Shown here in pieces: positions 43,191 through 51,329 of a stretch of DNA of 54,000 bases. A program made the position numbers and the translations under genes. Source of the DNA: Paraburkholderia guartelaensis (GTDB lineage Bacteria; Pseudomonadota; Gammaproteobacteria; Burkholderiales; Burkholderiaceae). Every line of letters begins with the position of its first letter. Position 1 is the first letter of the stretch. Under the pieces are notes generated by a model. The model searched no databases and had not been told where the DNA came from. It saw nothing but the letters and a program-made list of their open reading frames with translations. Where the stretch lies: the NCBI RefSeq assembly GCF_004353905.1, contig NZ_SMOD01000049.1:1-54000 (forward strand). Reading direction: 5' to 3'.

Positions 43191-43640
43191 TGAATGGTCT
43201 TCGTTGATGAGTGGCATAAGTGAGAGTGAAATCGCGGCGCGTGAAGGCACGCTGAGGCACGGCTTTGCCAACGGCCCGAAATTCAGCGGCGATTATGCGT
43301 AAGGCCCTCCGTGAACGAATTTGAAAAACGGAAAGACTGAGTTTCAGAAATTGCATGAGCGCGAATGCGCCGCCAGTGCGGCTTCACAAGGCATGTGACA
43401 TGCGCTGGCGTTGTTTTTTTGCGGCGCATTCTCGCGGTTGATAAGAAAACCTAAATAAATATCGCAGCCGATATTCACACGTGACTGATTAAACATTTCT
43501 TCATTTGCGTGCGGATGTTTGGCGAAAGTCGCGCCTCTATCCTTGCCTCACGAGTCGCAAGCCGATTCGATGCCGGAACGCGCAACGCTTCCGGCCATGA
43601 CCGATAGCCCCGGCCCGCAAGGCCGCACAGGAGAAACGAG
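43191..43640. promoter_or_regulatory. intergenic region between porin and small exported protein
   Basis: About 450 bp with no credible gene. It should hold the promoters of the porin (minus) and of the DUF4148-like gene (plus). The stretch 43430-43500 is AT-rich (AACCTAAATAAATATCGC) and contains CGCAGCCGATATT. A CATAAT near 43302-43297 (minus) could be the porin -10 but lacks a good -35. Confidence 0.3.
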
Positions 43641-43871
43641 GTGAGGATATTCAAGGGCGGCGCGTGCGCCGCAATCATGCTGTCGATATCGGCGCTCGCG
43701 CATGCACAGGCGGCGAGCGCACCGCAGGCGAGCGTGCAGCAGCTGGCAAGCGCGCAAGTCCCGCAGGCCGACGCGCCGGTCACACGCGCACAGGTGCGCC
43801 ACGAACTGGTGCACGCCGAACGCGACGGGCAGATGCAGACGCTCGATCGAACGCTGTACGCGCATCACTGA
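43641..43871 (+). CDS. DUF4148-like small exported protein
   Basis: 76 residues starting with GTG; AGGAG ends eight bases before it, so the start is well supported. Signal peptide 1-23 (ending LAHAQ), then a Gln/Ala/Ser-rich linker and VTRAQVRHELVHAERDGQMQTLDRTLYAHH. The C-terminal pattern matches the protein at 28297-28581. VTRAQV is the start of the DUF4148 core. Periplasmic, function unknown. Confidence 0.75.
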   Translation: MRIFKGGACAAIMLSISALAHAQAASAPQASVQQLASAQVPQADAPVTRAQVRHELVHAERDGQMQTLDRTLYAHH

Positions 43872-43966
43872 AGCCGGTGCAGCGTTTCCGTCGCGGCGAA
43901 CAGGCCGCGCGACGTGACGGAACCTCGCATCGCGGCCAGTCAACTTCGGCTCACTCCATCCCATTC

Positions 43967-44122
43967 ATGAAATCACGCATTCTTTATTACGTGTTGCGCG
44001 CCGCGCTGTGCGTTACAGTCGCCGCCGCCTTTTCCGGATGCGCGAACTTGCATCCGAAGCCCAACGGGCCCGGCGATTGTGTCGGGCCGGCTGGCTTTTG
44101 TGTACCGTTCTTCGGTTCGTAG
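43967..44122 (+). CDS. small putative lipoprotein
   Basis: A 51-residue ORF starting MKSRILYYVLRAALCVTVAAAFSGCANL: a basic start, hydrophobic core and lipobox-like FSGC (Cys25), then a short mature part HPKPNGPGDCVGPAGFCVPFFGS with two cysteines. There is no clear ribosome site, so it rests on the signal-peptide pattern alone. It lies 95 bp after the DUF4148-like gene on the same strand. Confidence 0.5.
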   Translation: MKSRILYYVLRAALCVTVAAAFSGCANLHPKPNGPGDCVGPAGFCVPFFGS

Positions 44123-44235
44123 TTTGCGAGACCGGTCTTTCCGCGGCTGTGTTCTCGCGCCGCTCCGGGTGTCCGGCGGCGCGCATAATATGCGCTTGAG
44201 TGGCGCATCCACGATCTGCGTTGACAAGGAGACCC

Positions 44236-44919
44236 ATGAGCCGCGATATCCGCACCGACGCCGAAGTCCTCGCATCGTGGCAGCGCAACGCGACGCCCTG
44301 GATCGCCGCCGTGCGCGGCGGCGAGATCGCGAGCCGCCGGCTCGTGACCGACGCAGCGGTGCTCGACGCCGTGCTCGCGTGCACGCCGCGTAGCGTGATC
44401 GATCTCGGCTGCGGCGAGGGCTGGCTCGCGCTGGCGCTCGCGCGCCGTGGCGTCGCCGTCACGGGTGTGGACGCGGTGCCCGAACTCGTGGAGTCCGCGC
44501 GCGCGGCGGGGCTCGCGGACTGCCGCCTGCTAACCTACGATCAGGTCGCGCAGGGCGCATTACACTGCCGCGCCGATGCGGTGGTGTGCAACTTCTCGCT
44601 CATCGGCTCGACCAGTGTCGATGATCTGCTGCGCGCGATGTCCACGTTGCTCGAGCCGCAAGGCACGCTCATCGTGCAGACGCTGCATCCGCTCATGGCA
44701 TGCGGCGATGAGCCTTATGTCGACGGTTGGCGCGCCGGATCGTGGGCCGGATTCAGCAGTGCGTTTCGCGACGCGCCGCCGTGGTACTTTCGCACGCTCG
44801 AAAGCTGGATCGCATTGCTCGACGAGAGCGGTCTCGACTTGCGTGCGATGCGCGAGCCGCTCGACCCGCGCAGCGGCAAGCCCGCTTCCGTCCTGTTCAT
44901 GGCGCAACGGCGCGGCTGA
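44236..44919 (+). CDS. class I SAM-dependent methyltransferase
   Basis: 227 residues. Motif I for S-adenosylmethionine binding is VIDLGCGEGWLALALARRGVAVTGVDAVPELV (about 55-86), with the acidic residue at the end of strand 2 (GVDA). Post-motifs include DAVVCNFSLIG and LLEPQGTLIVQTLHP. The ATG at 44236 follows AAGGAGA closely. This Methyltransf_11/12-like fold can act on small molecules; the substrate is unknown. The gene is followed 40 bp downstream by a VOC-family gene, perhaps one transcript. Confidence 0.85.
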   Translation: MSRDIRTDAEVLASWQRNATPWIAAVRGGEIASRRLVTDAAVLDAVLACTPRSVIDLGCGEGWLALALARRGVAVTGVDAVPELVESARAAGLADCRLLTYDQVAQGALHCRADAVVCNFSLIGSTSVDDLLRAMSTLLEPQGTLIVQTLHPLMACGDEPYVDGWRAGSWAGFSSAFRDAPPWYFRTLESWIALLDESGLDLRAMREPLDPRSGKPASVLFMAQRRG

Positions 44920-44959
44920 CACCAACCCGCGCGCCGCTGCAAACGAGGAGGCAAAGACG

Positions 44960-45364
44960 ATGGGGATGATTTCTCACGTGTACATCGGCGTGAACGATTT
45001 CGACCAGGCATTTACGTTCTATTCTCCGATCATGCAGGCGTTGGGCTTCGCGCTGAAATTCCGCGAGCCCGACTACCCCTGGGCGGGCTGGATGGAGCCG
45101 GGTGTGCCGCGTCCGCTCTTCCTGGTCGGCCGGCCGTGGGACGGCAAGGCCGCACAACCCGGTAACGGCCAGATGGTCGCGCTGCTCGCGCCTTCGCGCG
45201 CGGCAGTCGACGCCGCTTACGCCGCCGCGCTCGCTAACGGCGGCGCCGACGAGGGCGCGCCCGGCCTGCGCCCGCACTATCACCCGAACTACTACGGCGC
45301 GTACTTTCGCGACCCCGAAGGCAACAAGCTCTGCGTCTGTTGCCACGATCCCGCGGACCACTGA
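44960..45364 (+). CDS. VOC (glyoxalase/bleomycin resistance) family protein
   Basis: 134 residues. MGMISHVYIGVNDFDQAFTFYSPIMQALGF is the first beta-alpha-beta-beta-beta module with the N-terminal metal-ligand His, and GAYFRDPEGNKLCVCCH is the second-module end, where DPEGN is typical. GAGGAGG precedes the ATG. Members act as glyoxalase-like lyases, dioxygenases or binding proteins; nothing here tells which. Probably cotranscribed with the methyltransferase. Confidence 0.85.
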   Translation: MGMISHVYIGVNDFDQAFTFYSPIMQALGFALKFREPDYPWAGWMEPGVPRPLFLVGRPWDGKAAQPGNGQMVALLAPSRAAVDAAYAAALANGGADEGAPGLRPHYHPNYYGAYFRDPEGNKLCVCCHDPADH

Positions 45365-45578
45365 CACGCCGCGGCACGAGCCATCACACGGGCGTCCCAT
45401 TCGCTGTGCTACCCTTGCCCTGCCTTGGGCCGAGGGTGCCGTGCGCGCGTGCGAACGACCGCCGGCGGACGGCCCGATGTATCGAAGTCGAAAATCGAAG
45501 TCCTGAACCAAAGTCCCGAGCCGCGCCTCGTCGCGCGCATCCGTCGGGACAACGATCAATAACAGGAAGAAGACCCAG

Positions 45579-46925
45579 ATGAAAAAGCACGAGATACAAC
45601 GCGCAGGTTCGCGCGGCCGCTTGCGCGCGCTGATCGCCGCCGTGGTGCTGGCGGGCGGCGCGCAAGCCGCGCATGCCGCCACGGAAATCCAGTTCTGGCA
45701 CGCCATGGAGTCCCAGCTCGGCGAGCGCGTGAACGCGATCGCGGAGCAATTCAACGCGTCGCAAAGCGAATACAAGATCGTGCCCGTCTTCAAGGGCACC
45801 TATGACCAGACGCTCGCTGCCGGCATCGCGGCTTATCGCAGCGGCGATGCGCCCGCCATCCTGCAGGTGTACGAAGTCGGCACCGCCACGATGATGAACG
45901 CAAAGAAGGCCGTGCTGCCCGTGTACGACGTGATGAAGACCGCCAGCGTGCCGCTCGACGAAAAGGCCTTCGTGCCGACGATTGCGAGCTACTACAGCGA
46001 CGCGAAGACGGGCCATCTGGTGTCGATGCCGTTCAACAGCTCGACGCCGGTGCTCTACTACAATCGCGACGCCTTCAAGAAGGCCGGCCTGCCCGACGCG
46101 CCGCCGAAGACCTGGCCCGAAGTCGCCGAAGCCGCCGCGAAGCTCAAGGCCTCGGGCATGAGCTGCGGCTTTACCACGGGCTGGCAGGGCTGGATCCAGA
46201 TCGAGAACTACAGCGCGTGGCAAGGCGCACCGATCGCGACGCGCAACAACGGCTTTGACGGCCTCGACGCGCAACTCGAAATCAACAAGCCATTGCAGGT
46301 CGCGCATATCGCCTTCCTGCAGAACATGGCGAAGCAAGGCACCTTCACCTATGTGGGCCGCAAGGATGAAGCCACCGCCAAGTTCTATAGCGGCGACTGC
46401 GGCATCATGATGGGCTCGTCGGGCGCGCTGGCGAACGTGCAGCAGTATGCGAAGTTCAAGTTCGGCACCGGCATGATGCCGTACGACCCGAGCGTGAAGG
46501 GCGCGCCGCAGAACGCCATCATCGGCGGGGCGAGCCTGTGGGTGCTGGGCGGCGAGAACCCCGAGGTCTACAAGGGCGTGGCGAAGTTCCTCGCGTACCT
46601 GAGCTCGCCGGCCGTGGCTGCAAAGTGGCATCAGGACACGGGCTATCTGCCGGTGACGAAGGCCGCGTACGAACTCACGCAGCAACAGGGCTTCTACGCG
46701 TCGCATCCGGGCGCCGATACGGCCACGAAGCAGATGCTCAACAAGCCGCCGCTGCCGTGGACCAAGGGCCTGCGCCTTGGCAACATGCCGCAGATCCGCA
46801 CGATCGTCGACGAGGAACTCGAACAGGTGTGGACGGGTGCCAAGACGCCGCAGCAGGCGCTCGATTCGGCCAACTCGCGCGGCAACGACCTGCTCAGGCG
46901 CTTCGAGCAGCAGGCGGCGAACTGA
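45579..46925 (+). CDS. ugpB: glycerol-3-phosphate ABC transporter binding protein (orphan)
   Basis: 448-residue periplasmic binding protein with a signal peptide (1-35, ending AAHAAT). It follows E. coli UgpB nearly end to end: IQFWHAMESQLGERVNAIAEQFN, APAILQVYEVGTATMM, MPFNSSTPVLYYNRDAFKKAGL, CGFTTGWQGWIQIENYSAW, APQNAIIGGASLWV, and KGLRLGNMPQIRTIVDEELE. UgpB delivers sn-glycerol-3-phosphate or glycerophosphodiesters to UgpAE-C. Unusually, no ugpA, ugpE or ugpC follows: a terminator comes 51 bp after the stop and the next gene is on the other strand. Confidence 0.93.
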   Translation: MKKHEIQRAGSRGRLRALIAAVVLAGGAQAAHAATEIQFWHAMESQLGERVNAIAEQFNASQSEYKIVPVFKGTYDQTLAAGIAAYRSGDAPAILQVYEVGTATMMNAKKAVLPVYDVMKTASVPLDEKAFVPTIASYYSDAKTGHLVSMPFNSSTPVLYYNRDAFKKAGLPDAPPKTWPEVAEAAAKLKASGMSCGFTTGWQGWIQIENYSAWQGAPIATRNNGFDGLDAQLEINKPLQVAHIAFLQNMAKQGTFTYVGRKDEATAKFYSGDCGIMMGSSGALANVQQYAKFKFGTGMMPYDPSVKGAPQNAIIGGASLWVLGGENPEVYKGVAKFLAYLSSPAVAAKWHQDTGYLPVTKAAYELTQQQGFYASHPGADTATKQMLNKPPLPWTKGLRLGNMPQIRTIVDEELEQVWTGAKTPQQALDSANSRGNDLLRRFEQQAAN

Positions 46926-46976
46926 CGGTCCAACGCACGTGAAGTGATCCGATGCCTCGGGCGAGGTATCGGGCAG

Positions 46977-47019
46977 CGCCCCAGAAGGCCGACACCAGTC
47001 CGGTCTTTTGGGGCGTTTT
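46977..47019 (+). terminator. Rho-independent terminator after ugpB
   Basis: A long hairpin between CGCCCCAGAAGGCCG (46977-46991) and CCGGTCTTTTGGGGCG (47000-47015), with G-U or mismatched positions, is followed by TTTTG. It shows that ugpB ends its transcription unit here. Confidence 0.82.
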
Positions 47020-47042
47020 GCTTTCGCGCCGTGTTCGCGGCT

Positions 47043-48899
47043 TTAGAACCACGCGTCCTGCATGTCGAGCGTAGTGCGGTCGAGCGAGGCGAGCAGATCG
47101 AACTGCGCGCCTGTTTTCGGCAGCTCCCATGCGAAGAAGTAGGCGGCGGCCGCGAGCTTGCCACGATAGAAGTCCGCCTCCTCGCCGCTTGCCTGAGTGG
47201 GCGCTGCGAGCGCCGCGCGTGCCACGAGCGCCTGTTCGAGCCACACCCAGGCCAGCACCACGTGGCCGAACGCTTCCAGGTACACCGAAGCATTGGCGAG
47301 CGTCACTGCCGGGTCGCCTGCTGCCCACAACCGCCGCGTGACTTGCGTGAGCCGCTCGAGTGCGGCAGCGAGCGCGCTTGCGTGGGCGGTCTCGTCTGCC
47401 GCGCCCGAAGCGCGTGCGCGTTCGAGCGTAGCCTGGACGCGCTCCACGAAGATCTTGAGCGCCGCGCCATCCTTGATGACGACCTTGCGGCCGAGCAGGT
47501 CGAGCCCCTGAATGCCGTGCGTGCCTTCGTGGATCGGATTGAGACGGTTGTCGCGATAGAACTGTTCGACGTTGTATTCGCGCGTGTAGCCATAGCCGCC
47601 GTGCACCTGGATGGCGAGGTCGTTGGCCGCGAGACACCACTGCGAAGGCCAGCTCTTGGCGATGGGCGTGAGCAGGTCCAGCAGCAGCGAGAGCGGCTCG
47701 CGCGCCGTGCCGCTGGCGGCATTTGCTTCGTCCACGAGTTTGGCGCACCAGAGGTTGAGCGCGAGCGCGCCTTCCACATAGCTCTTTTGCGCGAGCAGCA
47801 TGCGGCGCACGTCGGCGTGCTCCACGAGCCTCACTTGCGGCGAAGCCGGATCTTTGCCCGCCGCGCCCACGGGACGCCCCTGCGGACGGTTGCGCGCGTA
47901 ATCGAGCGCATGCAGATAGCCGGTGTAGCCGAGCATCGTCGCGCCGAGCCCCACGCCAATGCGCGCCTCGTTCATCATGTGGAACATGTACGCGAGCCCC
48001 TGATGCGGCTCGCCCACGAGATAGCCGATCGCACCCGCGCGGCCGCCCGGCGTGTGCTTCGTGCCTTCGCCGAAATTCAGCAGGCAGTTCGTCGTGCCGC
48101 GATAGCCCATCTTGTGATTGAGGCCCGCGAGCACGACGTCGTTGCGCTCGCCGCGCGAGCCATCTTCGTTCACGAGGTACTTGGGCACGACGAACAGCGA
48201 GATGCCTTTGACACCCGCAATGAGCTTGCCGTCGGGACCGGGAATCTTCGCGAGCACGAGGTGCACGATGTTCTCGGAAAGCTCGTGCTCGCCGCCCGAG
48301 ATCCACATCTTGTTGCCACGCAGACGATATTGCGCGCCGAGCGGGGAATCGCATTCGAAGTCGGCGCGCGTGGCGACATCCGAAAGCGACGAACCCGCTT
48401 GCGGCTCGGAAAGGCACATCGTGCCGAAGTAGCGGCCTTCCAGTTCGGGGCGCACGAAGGTGTCGATCTGCTTTGCGCTGCCATGCGCGAGCAGCAGGTT
48501 CGCGTTGCCGATGGTGAGAAACGGATAGGCGCTCGTGCCGACGTTCGCACCCTTGAACCACGCGAAGCCCGCCTTCTCGACGACGAGCGGCAACTGCATG
48601 CCGCCGTATTCGTAGTCCTGGCCGGCGGCCATCAGGCCTGCGTCGCTGAACGCCTTTAGCGCCGTCTTCACCTCGGGGATGATCGTGACCGTTTCGCCGT
48701 CGAAGTGCGGCTCGTGCTGATCGTTCTTCTTGTTGTGCGGCGCGAAGAGGTCAGTGGCGATCTTCTCGCAGGTGTCGAGCGCGGCGTCGAAGGTCTCGCG
48801 CGTGTGGTCGGCGTAGCGCGGAATGCGCGTGAGGCTTTCGACATCGAGCCATTCGTAGAGCAGGAAGTTCAGATCGCGGCGGGAAAGGATCAGCGACAT
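47043..48899 (-). CDS. acyl-CoA dehydrogenase (long DmdC-like type)
   Basis: 618-residue flavoenzyme, longer than the usual 380 residues because of an extra C-terminal domain. It has MCLSEPQAGSSLSDVATRA (FAD/substrate motif), KMWISGGEHEL, and LNHKMGYRGTTNCLLNFGE. The late segment NDLAIQVHGGYGYTREYNVEQFYRDNRLNPIHEGTHGIQ carries the C-terminal FAD-binding motif; in this subfamily the catalytic Glu lies in IHEGT. Such enzymes oxidise acyl-CoA, and DmdC acts on methylmercaptopropionyl-CoA; the substrate here is not defined. The ATG at 48899 has no strong ribosome site; an ATG at 48917 is possible. Monocistronic. Confidence 0.92.
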   Translation of the reverse strand: MSLILSRRDLNFLLYEWLDVESLTRIPRYADHTRETFDAALDTCEKIATDLFAPHNKKNDQHEPHFDGETVTIIPEVKTALKAFSDAGLMAAGQDYEYGGMQLPLVVEKAGFAWFKGANVGTSAYPFLTIGNANLLLAHGSAKQIDTFVRPELEGRYFGTMCLSEPQAGSSLSDVATRADFECDSPLGAQYRLRGNKMWISGGEHELSENIVHLVLAKIPGPDGKLIAGVKGISLFVVPKYLVNEDGSRGERNDVVLAGLNHKMGYRGTTNCLLNFGEGTKHTPGGRAGAIGYLVGEPHQGLAYMFHMMNEARIGVGLGATMLGYTGYLHALDYARNRPQGRPVGAAGKDPASPQVRLVEHADVRRMLLAQKSYVEGALALNLWCAKLVDEANAASGTAREPLSLLLDLLTPIAKSWPSQWCLAANDLAIQVHGGYGYTREYNVEQFYRDNRLNPIHEGTHGIQGLDLLGRKVVIKDGAALKIFVERVQATLERARASGAADETAHASALAAALERLTQVTRRLWAAGDPAVTLANASVYLEAFGHVVLAWVWLEQALVARAALAAPTQASGEEADFYRGKLAAAAYFFAWELPKTGAQFDLLASLDRTTLDMQDAWF

Positions 48900-49005
48900 G
48901 GCGGAACGGTCTCGCATCTTGAGAGGAGAAGGCGCCTAGCGTACCTAAAATAGTACGATCGTGCTATTGGTAGTTTCTCCAGCGACGCAGCGACCCAGCG
49001 CGGCC

Positions 49006-49215
49006 TTACGGCTCGCCGCTCAGGTATCGCTGCGGCGACACGCCCATGACACGCTTGAACATCGTCGAAAACGCCGTGGGGCTGCCGTACCCCAGTTCGT
49101 AGGCGACGCGCGTGACTGACTCGCCCCGGTTCAGCCGGGCGACCGCCTCGATCAGGCACGCTTGCTCGCGCCAGGCAACGAAGCTGGTTCCCAGTTGTTC
49201 GCGAAAGTCGTCGGA
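49006..49215 (-). pseudogene. AraC-family regulator remnant (C-terminal HTH only)
   Basis: The last 65 or so residues form the second half of an AraC helix-turn-helix domain: LIEAVARLNRGESVTRVAYELGYGSPTAFSTMFKRVMGVSPQRYL. Upstream in frame the sequence stops resembling any regulator at about 49215, and there is no ligand domain or first HTH. The gene therefore lost its 5' part, most simply when the T6SS-related segment to the right was inserted. The open frame extends to 49488 only by chance. Confidence 0.72.
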
Positions 49216-49479
49216 TGAAGGAAGACTTGTATCAGCGCTGCAGCACACATCGGTGAAGAGACGCGTACTGCCGATGCCGTGATTCCAGTCACAGAGCGAC
49301 GACATGTACTTGATTTCCGACAAGAACATGTAAATCAGGAGTGCAAATGGATGTATCACTATCGAGCCAAACGAAGAGCTCCTTCTAAAATGAGGTGGAT
49401 CGTACGTCCGAATTGCATCGGCTGGTATCGAGGATGGAGCGAAATCAACCGGACTATCAAATCGACGGCCTTCAGCCGC

Positions 49480-49698
49480 CAGGGGCACAGTTCACTCGCG
49501 GAAACCGTCAACAACGGGAAGTATGCGCCTTTCGACGACGAGTACACCTTGAAGTGGGTCTACAACCAGAAGTTCTCGATTATTCGCGACGACGGCAGCG
49601 TTATCCAGGGCTCGACAGATGCAGCGGGCAAGACTGGGCTGCAGCACGGCCAGGCTGCTGAGAGCTTGCGCCTTCGGCTTGACGGTGATCCCGCGTGA
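49480..49698 (+). pseudogene. truncated C-terminal fragment of a VgrG-like T6SS protein
   Basis: About 70 residues read KYAPFDDEYTLKWVYNQKFSIIRDDGSVIQGSTDAAGKTGLQHGQAAESLRLRLDGDPA. The pattern of DEYTLK, FSI-RDDGS-I-G-TDA-GKTGLQ resembles the small domain at the C-terminus of many Burkholderia VgrG or PAAR-associated proteins that carry effectors. The rest of such a protein is missing; the frame is open leftward to 49279 but that part is not recognised. Its stop overlaps a GTG in the lipase frame, as in intact vgrG-effector pairs. Family assignment is by resemblance only. Confidence 0.5.
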
Positions 49699-49757
49699 TC
49701 CTGATCGCGCGCAAAACGCTGGACGCCAATTTTGCTTCGACCAAGGAACTCCTGGAC

Positions 49758-51329
49758 ATGGCCACAACTGAACGTATCATCCCGGCGACCATAGCGGACG
49801 ACGGATCTGCCCACTACGCCTCCGTCATGTCAAAGCCTGACGACAGCACTGCTGTGTGCTACATGGTCCCCAATCGGGTTATTCCCGTGATCTTCGTTCC
49901 GGGGGTCATGGGAAGTAACCTCATAGCGATTAAAGGAATAAACAAGGGAAGTCCCGTCTGGCTGGTAAACGGTGGCGCGGGTGCCGCGAAGGCATGGTTA
50001 TGGCGCGGCCCGGAGACCCGGAAGCAAAAGCTCGATCCGAAGACTACAGACGTCTACGAAGGTGGTGATATTCCGTCCGGGACCGCGCAGAGTGTGGCGG
50101 AACTGCGCCGGCGAGGCTGGGGGGCGGTGGCGAAGATGAGTTATGGAACGTTCCTTCCCTTCCTGGAAAATGCTCTGAACGATGCGCATGAGTGCAAGGC
50201 TGGTTTCCGGGCGGGCCTCATGAAAGAACTTGTGGCCGAGGCACCGGGCGTGAGTGTGCTGTCACACGATGAAGTTGCGCTGTCATACAAGTATTACATG
50301 CCGGTTCACGCAGTCGGATACAACTGGCTGCAATCCAACTCGGACTCGGCAAAACATCTTGCGGCCAAGATCAAAGAATTTACCGACTACTACAAAAAGC
50401 AGAACAAGCTCTGCGAGAAAGTCATTATTGTTACCCATTCCATGGGTGGGCTGGTGGCGCGATATTACTCGGAAGTCGATGGGCATCGTGACAAGGTACT
50501 CGGGATCGTCCACGGTGTGATGCCAACAACGGGGTCGGCAACAGCCTACAAGCGTGTCACGACGGGCAGCGAGGGGTCTGCTGGCCGAGTCCTCGGGCCG
50601 GACAATTCCACGATGACCCCGGTTTTTGCGCAGTCTCCGGGACCGCTGCAACTGCTTCCGGCCGTGGAGTACGGGATGGGGTGGCTCAAACTGCGGAACG
50701 GCAAGGAACAGACCTCACTGCCAGTGACCGATCCCTACTCGGAGGTATACCTGCAACGTGGGCAGTGGTGGAGTTTGGTCAATGACAAGCTGATCAACCC
50801 GATGGATCCGGCGAAGAAGAACATCGACGCGGACTGGGATGCATATACGTCATTGATAAATGACGATGTGCAGCCATTCCATGAAGCGATGCGGGGAAAA
50901 TTTCATCGCGCCACCTATGCGTTCTACGGCAACGACGAGAAGCACAAGACCTGGGGTGATGTGGTCTGGGAGAGCAAGCTGAATCCGGTGCTGAAGTGGA
51001 CCGATTCATATGCGAAGGTCGACCACCTCGAAAATGGACAGGTACTACAGGACAGTGGGACTGGTAGCCAGTCACTGCTCCAGCGCAGTGGGCGCGACCC
51101 CATCAATATGCAATATAACCTGATGCCGCCCTCAGAGAACGGCGATGGAACGGTTCCGATCCGGTCCGGTCGTGCGCCTACGGGGCAATCCGGTGTGCAG
51201 GCCTGTGTGGCCTATCCGGGGGTTGACCACGAGGGAGCGTACAAGAATCGTCCACAGCACTACTTCGCGTTATGGGCTGTCACCAGGATTGTTTCCAACG
51301 TCAAGGGCACAGTCCTGGAATACAAGTGA
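49758..51329 (+). CDS. T6SS-type lipase effector (Tle-like, alpha/beta hydrolase)
   Basis: 523 residues, no signal peptide. NRVIPVIFVPGVMGSNL is an LCAT/lipase-like first strand and oxyanion region. The nucleophile elbow is IIVTHSMGGLVARYY (Ser228), i.e. THSMG rather than the standard GxSxG. NGDGTVP (Asp463) and GVDHEGAY (His491) complete a plausible triad. The ATG at 49758 has AAGGA upstream; the frame opens at GTG 49695, overlapping the VgrG-like stop. The gene ends in TGATG, shared with the start of the immunity-type gene. The linkage to a VgrG fragment and a lipoprotein immunity gene points to a phospholipase delivered by type VI secretion. No T6SS core genes lie in the window. Confidence 0.82.
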   Translation: MATTERIIPATIADDGSAHYASVMSKPDDSTAVCYMVPNRVIPVIFVPGVMGSNLIAIKGINKGSPVWLVNGGAGAAKAWLWRGPETRKQKLDPKTTDVYEGGDIPSGTAQSVAELRRRGWGAVAKMSYGTFLPFLENALNDAHECKAGFRAGLMKELVAEAPGVSVLSHDEVALSYKYYMPVHAVGYNWLQSNSDSAKHLAAKIKEFTDYYKKQNKLCEKVIIVTHSMGGLVARYYSEVDGHRDKVLGIVHGVMPTTGSATAYKRVTTGSEGSAGRVLGPDNSTMTPVFAQSPGPLQLLPAVEYGMGWLKLRNGKEQTSLPVTDPYSEVYLQRGQWWSLVNDKLINPMDPAKKNIDADWDAYTSLINDDVQPFHEAMRGKFHRATYAFYGNDEKHKTWGDVVWESKLNPVLKWTDSYAKVDHLENGQVLQDSGTGSQSLLQRSGRDPINMQYNLMPPSENGDGTVPIRSGRAPTGQSGVQACVAYPGVDHEGAYKNRPQHYFALWAVTRIVSNVKGTVLEYK

